From: Raineyella sp. W15-4 | GTDB taxonomy: Bacteria; Actinomycetota; Actinomycetes; Propionibacteriales; Propionibacteriaceae | Assembly (NCBI RefSeq): GCF_033170155.1 | Contig: NZ_CP137079.1 | Span: forward strand, 558,001-622,000 | Direction: 5' to 3' | DNA: 64,000 bases | Shown here: piece after piece, positions 44,123 through 53,511 of the stretch | Position numbering within the stretch: position 1 is the first letter of the stretch | Layout of the letters: each line of letters starts with the position of its first letter | Made by a program: the position numbers and the translations under genes | The notes under the pieces: model-generated | Database searches by the model: none | The model's input: only the letters and a program-made list of their open reading frames with translations | What the model was told of the DNA's origin: nothing

Positions 44123-45758
44123 TGGGGTTAGTGACCCCTGATTTTGTCGAGAATGGCTTGGACGTGGTCGGGGATCTCGGGCTCCAGGGTGAGGTGCTGG
44201 CCGTTGATCGTGACGGTCGCTGACCGGATCGGGCGCAGGGTCTGGACGAGTTTGCGGATGGTGACCCCGGACGCCTGTTGGAGGTGACGGCTGATCGCCA
44301 GCGCGGCGAACACGATGGTCAGGTGGGCCTCGATCGTGTCCCGGGTCTGGACGAACACCGGGCGGGCCCGCAGATCTGACTTGGTCAACCGGAACGACGC
44401 CTCGACCTGCCACAGGTCGTGGTAGGCCGTGATGACGGCCTGGCCGTCCATCGTGGCGACCGGCAGGTTCGTCACGTAGCCCTTCAGGCCGGCGAGCCGG
44501 CGGGCCCGGTCGATGGTGTCCTGGTTCAGCTGCTTGTCGGCACCGGCGACCTTCAGGAACCGGGCCCGCGAGACAGGCGCCTTGCCGGCGGCGATCTTCT
44601 CCGCCCGGGCGATCTGGGCATCGATCGCCTTGTCGTCACGCTTACGGCGCTTGAACGAGTACTGGTAGACGATCCGGCGTTCCCTGGCCGCCGACCCGGT
44701 CCCCATCACCCGACTCGATTCGAGGATCTGCCCGTCGGCGAACCAGTCTCCGTGACGTTCGAAGTGGTCGGCCAGGTCATAGGGCGCCTTCGTCAGCCGG
44801 GAGCCGACGATGAACGAGTACCCGGCGTCCTCCAGGGCGTTCAGGTTGCCCGCCGACAACATCCCGGCATCGGCGACCACCACGAGCTCGGCCAGTCCGT
44901 GACGGTCCCGGAAGGCCTTCAGGACCGGGATCAGGGTCTTGGTCTCCCCGATGCTGCCGTCGAACAGGTGGACCTCGAGCGGGAACCCGGACGGGTCGAC
45001 CAGCAGCCCGACCTGAACCTGCGGATCGACCCTGTGCTCCTTGCTCATCCCGACCCGACGCAGGTCGTCCTCGTTGTCGTTCTCGAAGTGGAGGGTCGTG
45101 ACGTCGTAGAGGATCAGGCCACCGGTGCCCTTGACGGCAGCCGAGTAGGCGGCGCAAGCGCGCGCCAGGCGGTCGCGGTAGTCGCGTTCCTTGACCCGGC
45201 GCAGGCACCGGTAGAGCGTGTTCAACGCCGGCGCCGCGACACCGATGTCGTCCAACACGCGCAGCGTGTCGCGTTTCGAGGTCGGCTCGATGATCCGCGC
45301 GCACACCAACGCCCGGAACGTGTCGTCCGCCAAGGCCTCGAACCCGAGCCGGCCATAGGCCTCGACCAGTAGATCCCACAACAGCAGTGAGGCCGTCCCC
45401 GAGACCCGCCCGCCGGCGGCCGTCTGGCGGGGCCGCCCACCGGTCGGTTCGACCGACAGCGTGTCGGCGGGACGGGTCCAGTCGGCAACATCGCCCAGCC
45501 GCGCCCCAGCCTGTTCGACCGGCCCCAGGTCCAGCATGTCCTGACCATCGGGGACCAGCCGTTCGCGGGCCGCGGCCATCAACAACCCCAACTCGGCGTC
45601 GGTATGCGCCGAACCGACGTGATCGACCGCGACGACCTGGCGGCCCTCACGCGTGACGATCTGAACCGCGACGGCTCCCGACGCGGTCCGGACCTTCCGT
45701 ACGAACCGGGACCCCACCCGGGCAGACTACCGGCCCCCAAGGAGTTCTTAGTAACCCC
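44123..45758 (-). mobile_element. IS1634-type insertion sequence, intact
   Basis: A single full-length transposase gene is bounded by short inverted ends: GGGGTTA at 44124-44130 and TAACCCC at 45752-45758, with ACTAA/AGTGA continuing inward imperfectly. Target duplication could not be made out by eye. About 1.64 kb, in the family range. Confidence 0.7.
44128..45717 (-). CDS. IS1634-family DDE transposase
   Basis: 529 residues. Catalytic DDE residues are visible: ILYDVTTLHFE (first Asp), LVVVADAGMLSAGN (second Asp), and WQVEASFRLTKSDL (Glu), with the IS4-type Y-x2-R/E-x6-K signature in the last. Full length and free of frameshifts, so the element may be active. It is clearly different from the second IS1634-type copy 0.4 kb away. 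Confidence 0.92.
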   Translation of the reverse strand: MGSRFVRKVRTASGAVAVQIVTREGRQVVAVDHVGSAHTDAELGLLMAAARERLVPDGQDMLDLGPVEQAGARLGDVADWTRPADTLSVEPTGGRPRQTAAGGRVSGTASLLLWDLLVEAYGRLGFEALADDTFRALVCARIIEPTSKRDTLRVLDDIGVAAPALNTLYRCLRRVKERDYRDRLARACAAYSAAVKGTGGLILYDVTTLHFENDNEDDLRRVGMSKEHRVDPQVQVGLLVDPSGFPLEVHLFDGSIGETKTLIPVLKAFRDRHGLAELVVVADAGMLSAGNLNALEDAGYSFIVGSRLTKAPYDLADHFERHGDWFADGQILESSRVMGTGSAARERRIVYQYSFKRRKRDDKAIDAQIARAEKIAAGKAPVSRARFLKVAGADKQLNQDTIDRARRLAGLKGYVTNLPVATMDGQAVITAYHDLWQVEASFRLTKSDLRARPVFVQTRDTIEAHLTIVFAALAISRHLQQASGVTIRKLVQTLRPIRSATVTINGQHLTLEPEIPDHVQAILDKIRGH

Positions 45759-45785
45759 TTTCACCACCCCGGACGGGAGAATCAC

Positions 45786-46061
45786 CTAGCCAGACAAGCA
45801 TTCACTGCCGAATCGACACGAGATGAGTGAACTCGGGCCGGGGATCAGGGCGAGCGGCCACACCCGATGGCCGCCGCCGATGACGAGGACGGCTGCGATG
45901 ATCGTGATGGAGTAGGCCAACCCGTGCACGGGGCCCAGCACGTGCGAGACCTCCGGCCGATGCACGGTGGCGAGGTTCGCGAGCATCAGCAAGAGCGTGA
46001 CAAGCTCCACCGTGCCGAGATCTGCAGGATGCGACGCGGACTCAAGCCCGAGTTGGTTCAC
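45786..46061 (-). pseudogene. DUF3817-like membrane protein fragment
   Basis: 91-codon frame. VELVTLLLMLANLATVHRP and GPVHGLAYSITIIAAVLVIGGG match the first two membrane segments of DUF3817 proteins; the rest of the family domain is replaced by unrelated sequence (PSSLISCRFGSECLSG). Lies between the two insertion sequences, so truncation by transposition or a linked deletion is likely. Confidence 0.55.
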
Positions 46062-46114
46062 GTAGCCGGATTTTCGAGGGCGAGATGGCTTTGACTAGGG
46101 GCGTTGATTCTCGG

Positions 46115-47659
46115 GGTGTGCACTAAGAAGTGTGGTCGGTAGCCTGTCACGGTGGGGTCGTTCGTGCGGAAGGTCAAGACTGGCTCGGGAGCGACGGCGG
46201 TCCAGATCGTGCACAAGCGTGGCAAGCAGCGTCTCGGGATCGATCACATCGGCTCCGCGCACGACGAGGCCGAACTGGAGTTGCTGCTGCAGGTCGCGCG
46301 TGAACGACTCGCCGCCGACCAAGACGAGCTCGACCTCGCGTGGGAGCCTGCTGGCCGCCCGCCGGGCCAAGCGGTGGTCGAATCGACCGCCTCCGCAGTG
46401 TTGTGGGACGCCCTGTCGGGTGTCTATGACGGGCTGGGGTTCGACGTGCTGGGCGATGAGTGCTTCCGCCAGCTGGTGTCAGCCAGGGTCGTGGAACCGA
46501 CCTCGAAACTGGATTCCATCCGCGTGCTGGAGGGACTCGGCGTGGCGGCGCCCTCGTTGAGCACGATCAAACGGACGTTGCCCCGGATCAACGACCGCGA
46601 CTACCGCGGCCAGCTCGCCCACGCCTGCTGGAATCACGTCAGCGCCCGCGGCGCGGTCGCATTGATCATGTACGACGTCACCACGCTCTACTTCGAGGCT
46701 GAGAACGAGGACACGCTGCGGAAGGTCGGCATGTCGAAGGAGCGCCGCGTCGATCCGCAGATCACCGTCGGGCTGTTGGTCGACCCGTCCGGCTTCCCCC
46801 TCGATCTGCACGTGTTCGAGGGGAACAAAGCCGAGACGACCACCCTGCTGCCCGTGATCGAGGCATTCCAAGCCCGCCACCAGGTGACCGACTTGGTCGT
46901 GGTGGCCGACGCGGGCATGTTGTCGGCGGCGAACCTGAACGCGCTGGAGGACGCCGGGTTCCGCTTCATCGTCGCCGCCCGGCAATCGAAGGCTCCCGCG
47001 GAGTTGGAGTCCCATTTCGAGGCCCACGGCAACTACCTGCCAGACGGCGAAACCTTTGAGGTCACCCGCCCGATGGGCATCGGGAAGGACCGCCGCGACC
47101 GGCGGGTCGTCTGGCACTACCTCGCCACCAGGGCCCGGCGTGACCAGCAGACGCTGAACAAGCAGATCGAGCGCGCCGAGAAGATCGCCACCGGCAAAGC
47201 ACCCATCGGAAAACACCGCTTCATCAAGCTCGAGGGCGCCACCAAGGGCGTGGACTGGGCCCTGGTCGAACGCGCCCGCGCCGCTGCCGGGTTCAAAGGC
47301 TACGTCACCAACATCGAACCTTCGTGCTGGACGGGCCGGCCGTCGTGGCGGCCTACCGGGACCTGTGGCAGGTCGAGGCGTCGTTCCGGATGGCCAAGAG
47401 CGACCTGGCCGCCCGACCGATCTTCCACCGCACCCGCGACTCGATCGAGGCCCACCTCACCGTCGTGTTCGCCGCCCTCGCCGTCGGGCGCACGATCCAG
47501 GCCCGCACCGGACTGTCGATCAAGAAGTTCCTGCTGACCCTGCGGCCATTGCAGTCAGCAGTGATCAACACCGGCACCCAGACCATCACTGTCCCGCCGG
47601 CCATCCCGGTCGAGGCCCAGGCGATCCTCGACCTTCTCACCGGCGAGGGTGTGCACTAA
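46115..47659 (+). mobile_element. Second IS1634-type insertion sequence, decayed
   Basis: The transposase region is bracketed by two copies of GGTGTGCACTAA (46115-46126 and 47648-47659) in the same orientation; the core GTGCAC is self-complementary, so the copies can also act as near-inverted ends. Element about 1.55 kb. Its transposase is frameshifted. Confidence 0.6.
46152..47659 (+). pseudogene. IS1634-family transposase, frameshifted
   Basis: From GTG 46152 the frame runs through IMYDVTTLYFE and LVVVADAGMLSAAN (first and second catalytic Asp) to GYVTNIEPS, then continues as unrelated Arg/Pro-rich sequence to a stop at 47537. The true C-terminus (LDGPAVVAAYRDLWQVEASF with catalytic Glu) resumes in another frame from about 47324. 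One base missing near 47320 explains it. No slippery heptamer is visible, so programmed frameshifting is unlikely. Confidence 0.85.
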
Positions 47660-47886
47660 TTTGAGCCAACTCGGGTCGGGCGTGGCAAGGGCGAGCCGTG
47701 CGGAGGGCGGGAACATGCGCGCGGCGACAGCGACCGGACCGATGGCGAGGATCGCCGCGAGACATGCACCGACAGCAGGAAGGCGTTCACTCCCTCATCG
47801 TCGCGACCTGGGGCAAGCTCACACAATGGCGATCCAGCCATACTTCGCCTGTATCAGGCCATCGGGATGTGGTGTACGCTTCCGCT

Positions 47887-48840
47887 GTGTACTGCGTGGT
47901 GGTGCTGGCTCTTCCCGATGCGATTGCCTTCGATATGGCCATGCCGATCGAGGCGTTTGGCCGCGTACGCCTCCCGGACGGACGGCCGGGGTACCGCGTG
48001 CTCGTCGCGGGCCCGGAGACCTCGGTGCAGGCGGGTCCGCTGGAACTGCGGGTCGAGGAGGGCTTGGAGGCGCTGGAGTGGGCCGACCTCGTCGTGGTGC
48101 CGGGCCGCAACGATCCGCTGCAGCCGTCGCCTCCGGAGGTCCTGGCGGCCCTCCGTGCCGCGTACGACCGTGGGACGCGGATCGCGTCGATCTGTGTGGG
48201 GGCGTTCACGCTCGCCGAGGCGGGCCTCCTCGACGGCCGGAAGGCGACGACGCACTGGCTGACCGCAGACGAGTTCACCAGCCGGTATCCGGCGGTCCGG
48301 TTGGACCTCGATCAGCTCTACACCGACAACGGGAGCATCCTCACCTCCGCCGGTGCGGCCTCCGGGCTCGACCTGTGCCTGTACCTGGTGCAGCGGGACT
48401 ACGGGATGGCCGTCGCCGCGGATGCCGCCCGCCTCGCGGTCGCGCCGCTGCACCGGTCCGGCGGGCAGGCGCAGTACATCCTCCGGAACCGCCCGACCTA
48501 TCGGACGGCGACCCTCGAACCGGTCCTCGCCTGGATCGAGGCGCACGCGCACCGGGCCCTCACCCTCGCCGACATCGCGGCTGCGGCGGACACCAGTGTG
48601 CGGACGCTGGCCCGTCGGTTCAAGGACGAGACCGGGCAGAGCCCCATGCAGTGGGTGTCGGGGGTGCGCATTCGACACGCCCAGGAGCTGCTCGAGACGA
48701 CCGACCACACGGTGGATCGGATCGCCGCCCAGACCGGGTTCTCCACCACGAGCAACTTCCGTGCCCAGTTCGCCCAAACCCTCGGCGTCACCCCCGGCGC
48801 GTACCGGAAGGCGTTCCGTCCCCGGCCGGCGGGCGGGTGA
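47887..48840 (+). CDS. GlxA/FtrA-type AraC-family regulator with DJ-1/PfpI domain
   Basis: 317 residues from GTG 47887 (GTG 47872 also in frame). The N-terminal amidotransferase-like domain has CVVVLALPDAIAFD and the nucleophile-elbow IASICVGAFTLAEAG with Cys. The C-terminal domain is an AraC double helix-turn-helix (TLADIAAAADTSVRTLARRF and GFSTTSNFRAQFAQTLG). These proteins are regulators, not enzymes, in known cases. Targets unknown; it follows directly after the decayed insertion sequence. Confidence 0.9.
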   Translation: MYCVVVLALPDAIAFDMAMPIEAFGRVRLPDGRPGYRVLVAGPETSVQAGPLELRVEEGLEALEWADLVVVPGRNDPLQPSPPEVLAALRAAYDRGTRIASICVGAFTLAEAGLLDGRKATTHWLTADEFTSRYPAVRLDLDQLYTDNGSILTSAGAASGLDLCLYLVQRDYGMAVAADAARLAVAPLHRSGGQAQYILRNRPTYRTATLEPVLAWIEAHAHRALTLADIAAAADTSVRTLARRFKDETGQSPMQWVSGVRIRHAQELLETTDHTVDRIAAQTGFSTTSNFRAQFAQTLGVTPGAYRKAFRPRPAGG

Positions 48841-48999
48841 GGCGGGACGACCCGGCGCCGAGCCCGGTGAGCGCGACCGGGCGCTGGGCCGGGGTTGCGG
48901 TGGGGTTGTGAACTCTCCCGGAATCGCGCGCGTACGCAGCGACCAGAGGGGCCCACGACCTCGAGCCTCGTCCCGAGGCGTCCCACCGCGCCCCTGGTC

Positions 49000-49368
49000 T
49001 CAGGCCTTCGAGTGGATGGTGACGACGTAGCCGTCGGGGTCACGGAAGGCGAACTGGGTCCCGAAGGGACCCTCGAACGGCTCCTGGACGATCGGCACAC
49101 CCGCCTCGACCAGCCGCGCGTGCAAGCCGTCGGCGTCGGCATTGTGGAACCAGACGCCTATGCCTGCGCCGAGCTGGCCGACGGCGTCGAGGTCCACGCC
49201 CGGGAACGGGTCGCGCACCGCGAACGAGACGTCGCCGGCGGAGAACACGGCCGCGGCCGGGTTCGGTACCGGGAGCCGGATCAGCCCGACCGTCTCCTCG
49301 TAGAACGTCGCGGACGCCTCGCGGTCGCGTACCTGGAACGACACGAAATCGGGGCCACTGGTTGTCAT
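49000..49368 (-). CDS. VOC-superfamily protein divergent from a MarR gene
   Basis: 122 residues from ATG 49368. Two beta-alpha-beta3 modules: FVSFQVRDREASATFYEETVGL at the start and GTQFAFRDPDGYVVTIHS at the end (metal-ligand position Glu replaced by Asp/Gly context). Similar to YycE/bleomycin-resistance-like proteins. Divergent from the MarR gene with an 87-base gap that holds twin palindromes, so MarR control is likely. Confidence 0.87.
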   Translation of the reverse strand: MTTSGPDFVSFQVRDREASATFYEETVGLIRLPVPNPAAAVFSAGDVSFAVRDPFPGVDLDAVGQLGAGIGVWFHNADADGLHARLVEAGVPIVQEPFEGPFGTQFAFRDPDGYVVTIHSKA

Positions 49369-49411
49369 GAGCTTCCTCCACTTCCTCGGATCACTTGTTC
49401 CTGGATCACTT

Positions 49412-49456
49412 GTGTCAATACTCTGACACTTAGGAGAGTGTGTCAAACTGTTGACA
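49412..49456. promoter_or_regulatory. Twin MarR-type operators TGTCA-N6-TGACA
   Basis: TGTCA-N6-TGACA occurs at 49413-49428 (extended by one pair to GTGTCA/TGACAC) and at 49441-49456 (TGTCAA/TTGACA). Centres are 28 bases apart. The final A of the second is the first base of the MarR ATG, so repressor binding would cover the start codon. Sites lie in the divergent promoter region with the VOC gene. Confidence 0.7.
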
Positions 49457-49899
49457 TGGAAGAGGTGGGTGGCCGCACCGTGCCGGAGGAACTGGGCGTG
49501 CTGATCAAGGAGACGCAGGCCGTGTTGCACCAGCGGATGGACGAGGTGCTGCGTCCGCTCGCGCTGAGTGTGCCGCAGTACGCGTGCCTGCAGGCCCTGC
49601 AGGACACCCCGGGCATCACCGGCTCCGACCTCGCCCGGCGCGCGTTCGTCTCCCGTCAGTCGATGAACGTCCTGATCCAGGGCCTCGAGAAGCGTGGTCT
49701 GGTCGAGCGGTCCGACGCCCCCGGTCCGCGCCGGGAACGCGCCACGATCCTCACGCCCGCAGCCGTTGCGCTGCTGGTGCAGGCACGTGTCGAGGTCGCT
49801 GGTGTGGTCGGGACGATGACCGACCGGCTTGACGGGGCCGACCGCGATCGGCTCCGTGCACTGCTCGCCAGCTGCCGCGACGCGCTGCTGGGATCGTGA
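49456..49899 (+). CDS. MarR-family transcriptional regulator
   Basis: 147 residues from ATG 49456. Winged helix: YACLQALQDTPGITGSDLARRAF, recognition helix SRQSMNVLIQGLEKRGLVER, wing GPRRERATILT. No ribosome site precedes the ATG, and the overlapping palindrome suggests autorepression with the divergent VOC gene. Ligand unknown. Confidence 0.92.
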   Translation: MEEVGGRTVPEELGVLIKETQAVLHQRMDEVLRPLALSVPQYACLQALQDTPGITGSDLARRAFVSRQSMNVLIQGLEKRGLVERSDAPGPRRERATILTPAAVALLVQARVEVAGVVGTMTDRLDGADRDRLRALLASCRDALLGS

Positions 49900-49954
49900 C
49901 GCGGACTCTCCCGGCGCTCTGCCGGACCCCCACGGCGCCGGGCGGGGGGTGCGC

Positions 49955-51709
49955 TCAGTCCCGCTCGCCGCCCACCTCGACGGCCACCGGCTCGACATGG
50001 GCCGCCGTCCCGATCACCCGGACATGCTTGCCGCGGGCGAGCGAGGCCAGCGCCCCGACGAAGCTCATCACGGCGGCCGCCAGGAACACGATCACCAGGC
50101 CGGACTGGAACGGCGCCGAGATGAGCTGCGGGAAGAACTGCTGCCCGGTCAGGACACCGACATCCGCGGCCGGAAGCTTGTCCAGCACCCCGGTCGGCTC
50201 GAGCATCGACCGGATCGGGTTGTAGCCCAGGAAGGCGGCGAACAGGCTGCCGGTGGGAGGCAGGTTCGCGATCCGGGTGGCGACCCCGGCGGGGACATTG
50301 TGGGCGGTGAGGCCCGCGTAGAGCGCGGTCGGCAGGGTCCCGGCCAGGCCGGCGATCATCAGGGAGAAGAAGACACCGATCGACAGCGAACTGCCGGCGT
50401 TCGTGAACGTGCTCGACATGCCCGACGCGATGCCACGTTCGGAGGCACGTACGCTGCTCATCACGGTGGACCGGTTGGGCGCCGCGAACATGCCCGAACC
50501 GACCCCGTTGAGGAAGCACACCACGGCGAAGAGCCAGTAGGGGAAGTTCACCGGGATCATCAGGAACCCGAGGAAGGTGACGCCGACCAGGGTCAGACCC
50601 AACGGGGCGAAGATCCGCGACCCCAGCCGGTCGGAGATCATCCCCGACAACGGTCCGGCGATGATGAACCCGACCGTCAGCGGCAGCATGTAGATGCCCG
50701 CCCACAGCGGGGTGTCCTCGTACGCGTAACCGTGCAGCGGCAGCCAGATGCCCTGCAGCCAGATGATCAGCATGAACTGGAGGCCGCCCCGCGCCACCGC
50801 CGACAGGAAGGCCGAGAGGTTGCCGAAGGCGAACACCCGGATCCGGAACAACCGTACGTCCACCATCGGGTTGGGGATCCTGCTCTCGTACCAGACGAAG
50901 GCCACGAGGATGGCGAGGCCACCGACGATGCCGGCGATCACCCAGGGGTTGCCCCAGCCGTCCATCCGGTCGCCGTACGGCTGGATGCCGTAGGTGATGC
51001 CGATCAGCAGCGCGGTCAGACCGCCGGCGAAGAGGAGATTGCCGATCGCGTCGAGCGACTCCTTGCCCGCCGCGAGGCGGGCTCGCTCACCCGTCTCCCG
51101 GAGCGAGAGGTAGGCCCACACCGTGCCGATGATGCCGACCGGGACCGAGACCAGGAACACCCAGCGCCAGTGCAGGGCCGCCATCAGGCCGCCGAGCACC
51201 AGCCCGACGAAGGTGCCGGCGAGGCCGGCCACCTGGTTGATGCCCATCGCGGTCCCGCGCTTTCCGGCCGGGAAGGCGTCGGTGATGATCGCGGTCGAGT
51301 TGGCGAAGATCATCGACCCGCCGACGGCCTGGACGAGCCGCCACAGGATCAGCCAGACCGCGCCGGCGCCGCCGACGTACGGGTCGACCGACAGGGCGAT
51401 CGCGGCGAGGGTGAAGACGAGGAAGCCGAGGTTGTAGACGCGCACCCGTCCGTACAGGTCGCCGAGCCGCCCGAAGGTGGTCACCAGGACGGCGGTCACC
51501 AGCAGGTACCCCATCAGCATCCACAGCAGATAGCTCACGTTGCCGGCCTGGAGGGGATCCAGCCGGATGCCGTTGAAGATGGCCGGCATGGCGATCATCA
51601 CGATCGAGCCGTTGATCGACGCCATCAGGGCGCCCAGGGTGGTGTTCGACAGGGCGACCCATTTGTAGCGCTCGGGATGCAGGGCGTGGATACGCGTGGT
51701 GGGACTCAT
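49955..51709 (-). CDS. MFS drug:H+ antiporter (DHA2, 14-helix type)
   Basis: 584 residues with about 14 membrane helices. Motif A-like GRLGDLYGRVRVYNLG between helices 2 and 3, and helix 5 GINQVAGLAGTFVGLVLGG, typical of antiporters. Several MFS pumps of this branch export antiseptics and antibiotics. The start overlaps the stop of the upstream MarR gene (ATGA), so the regulator and pump form an operon. Confidence 0.9.
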   Translation of the reverse strand: MSPTTRIHALHPERYKWVALSNTTLGALMASINGSIVMIAMPAIFNGIRLDPLQAGNVSYLLWMLMGYLLVTAVLVTTFGRLGDLYGRVRVYNLGFLVFTLAAIALSVDPYVGGAGAVWLILWRLVQAVGGSMIFANSTAIITDAFPAGKRGTAMGINQVAGLAGTFVGLVLGGLMAALHWRWVFLVSVPVGIIGTVWAYLSLRETGERARLAAGKESLDAIGNLLFAGGLTALLIGITYGIQPYGDRMDGWGNPWVIAGIVGGLAILVAFVWYESRIPNPMVDVRLFRIRVFAFGNLSAFLSAVARGGLQFMLIIWLQGIWLPLHGYAYEDTPLWAGIYMLPLTVGFIIAGPLSGMISDRLGSRIFAPLGLTLVGVTFLGFLMIPVNFPYWLFAVVCFLNGVGSGMFAAPNRSTVMSSVRASERGIASGMSSTFTNAGSSLSIGVFFSLMIAGLAGTLPTALYAGLTAHNVPAGVATRIANLPPTGSLFAAFLGYNPIRSMLEPTGVLDKLPAADVGVLTGQQFFPQLISAPFQSGLVIVFLAAAVMSFVGALASLARGKHVRVIGTAAHVEPVAVEVGGERD

Positions 51710-52329
51710 CGGATGGCTCCCCGTTCCTCTACTTGGGCGGTCGATTCGTCTTCGTGGGTGGTCGATACCGGGTCTTCGTGGGTGGTCGATACCGGGTCTT
51801 CGTGGGTGGTCGGCCTCGTGCCCGGGCCTCGTTCCGTCGGTGTCGTGTCCGGTTCCGGGACCTCGGTCGGGGGTGGGCCGAGCCGTCGTGGCGCGAGCAG
51901 TTCGGCCTGCCGGTCGACGATCGCGTCGAGGACCCGCCGGAAGGTGTCGCGGTCGGCGTCGGGGACCCCCTCGAACAGTTCCTCCTCGAGCCACTGGATG
52001 GCCGGCCACACCTGCTCGAGCAACTCGTCGGCCGCCGGGGTGGTTCGAGCCAGGAGGCATCGCCCGCCCGCGGGGTCGGGCGTACGTTCCACCCGGCCGT
52101 CCTGTTCGAGGACGGAGAGCATCCCGGCGACCGATGCCGGGGTGATGCGCACCAACCGGGCGAGCTCCGCGCCGGAGATCCCCGGGTTGTCGGCGAGGTG
52201 GCGAAGCATCGAATACTGGGCGATGGTCAGCCCGAACGGACGCAGTGTCCCGTCCGCAAGGGTGCGTACGGCGAGGTGGGCGCGCTTCAACGGACCCAAC
52301 AGGGTGGTACGGCGATCCGGTCTGACCAT
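51706..52329 (-). CDS. MarR-family regulator with repeat-bearing C-terminal tail
   Basis: 207 residues from ATG 52329. Winged helix SMLRHLADNPGISGAELARLV with TPASVAGMLSVLEQDGRVER. The family ends near 150; here a Pro/Thr/Glu tail follows, with the octapeptide TTHEDPVS repeated (PTTHEDPVSTTHEDPV). The tail is encoded by a 24-base DNA repeat and overlaps the pump start. Controls the co-transcribed pump by inference. Confidence 0.88.
   Translation of the reverse strand: MVRPDRRTTLLGPLKRAHLAVRTLADGTLRPFGLTIAQYSMLRHLADNPGISGAELARLVRITPASVAGMLSVLEQDGRVERTPDPAGGRCLLARTTPAADELLEQVWPAIQWLEEELFEGVPDADRDTFRRVLDAIVDRQAELLAPRRLGPPPTEVPEPDTTPTERGPGTRPTTHEDPVSTTHEDPVSTTHEDESTAQVEERGAIR
51751..51812 (-). 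repeat. 24-base tandem repeat in the MarR C-terminus
   Basis: Two identical 24-base units (51751-51774, 51775-51798; each starts TTCGTGGGTGGTCG on the plus strand) and a 14-base third. The unit is a multiple of three, so gain or loss keeps the frame and changes only the tail of the MarR protein. Confidence 0.9.
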
Positions 52330-52485
52330 GGTTCCTATCTTAGGTTCCTTATATTGGCTGTGTGGCTGGGTGAGGGGACTCCCGGCGGGGTGGGGCAGGG
52401 ATACCCGGGCTCGTGCCCGACGTGTGTTCGGGCCCGCGAGAGCGGGGGTGGTGTGGCGCCAGGGGCAGTGTGGCAGGGTGAACGG

Positions 52486-53397
52486 GTGAGAGTCGGATGC
52501 ATCGGACTGGGCGACATCGCCCGGAAGGCCTATCTGCCCGTGCTGGGCGGCCTGGCGGACGTCGAACTCCACGTGCAGACCCGGACCCCGTCGACCCTCA
52601 CCGCGGTAGCCGACGGTCTGCACCTGCCCGGACCGCAGCGCCACGCCGATCTGGAGTCGTTGCTCGATGCCGGCCTGGACGCCGCGTTCATCCACGCGCC
52701 GACCGAGGCTCACCCCCGGATCGTGACGCAGCTGCTGCAGGCCGGCGTCCCGACCTATGTCGACAAGCCGCTCGCCGATGACCTGCAGACCTGCAGCCGG
52801 TTGGTGGCGCTCGCCGAGCAGCGGAACACGTCCTTGATGGTGGGGTTCAACCGGCGCTTCGCCCCCGGTTACGCGGGGTGTCGCGACCACCCGCGGGACC
52901 TCATCGTGATGCAGAAGAATCGCCCCGGGCCCGCCGCCGGGGCGCGCCGGACGGTCTTCGACGACTTCATCCACGTCGTCGACACGCTGCGTTTCCTCGT
53001 CCCCGGCGAGGTCACGGAGGTGGCGACGCGACATCGCGTACGGGAGGGCCGGCTCGAGCACGTGGTCCTGCAGTTGTCGGGGGAGGGGTTCACTGCCCTG
53101 GGGGTGATGAACCGCGTCGCCGGCGTCACCGAGGAGGTGCTCGAGGTCTCCGGCCAGGGGCGCAAGCGAGTCGTACGGGACCTGGCCGACGTGATCGACC
53201 ACCCCGACGGCCTGCCCACCCTGCGCCGCCGGCCGGACTGGGTGCCCGTGCCGCGGCAGCGCGGCATCGAACAGGCCGTCCTGGCGTTCCTGGACGCGGT
53301 GCGTGCGGGCACCGTCCTGTCGGCGCGCGATGCCCTGACCACCCACGCGTTGTGTGAGGACATTGTGGCCCCGCTGGAGGCGTCGGCAGCGGGGTGA
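52486..53397 (+). CDS. Gfo/Idh/MocA-family oxidoreductase
   Basis: 303 residues from GTG 52486. NAD(P)-binding Rossmann motif VGCIGLGDIARKAYLPVL at the N-terminus; YVDKPLADD carries the conserved catalytic-site Lys of EKP (here DKP); GFNRRFAP follows. The C-terminal alpha/beta domain is somewhat short. Sugar or inositol-type substrate expected, not determined. Divergent from the MarR-MFS operon. Confidence 0.88.
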   Translation: MRVGCIGLGDIARKAYLPVLGGLADVELHVQTRTPSTLTAVADGLHLPGPQRHADLESLLDAGLDAAFIHAPTEAHPRIVTQLLQAGVPTYVDKPLADDLQTCSRLVALAEQRNTSLMVGFNRRFAPGYAGCRDHPRDLIVMQKNRPGPAAGARRTVFDDFIHVVDTLRFLVPGEVTEVATRHRVREGRLEHVVLQLSGEGFTALGVMNRVAGVTEEVLEVSGQGRKRVVRDLADVIDHPDGLPTLRRRPDWVPVPRQRGIEQAVLAFLDAVRAGTVLSARDALTTHALCEDIVAPLEASAAG

Positions 53398-53511
53398 CGG
53401 GTTCCGCGGGGTGACGGGTTCCGCGGGGCACGCGTCCTCGTCGCGCTCGTGCGCTCCGTCACTCCTCCTTCTGCTCTGTGTCCGTTCCGCCTGCTGCCCT
53501 CCTGCAGTCCT

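Noticed and set aside
48941-48960. GGGCCCAC near 48950 as the distal attachment copy of the tRNA-Lys element
   Set aside because: Only eight bases match the tRNA 3' end and no further T-arm sequence is present, so the match is within chance for a GC-rich genome.
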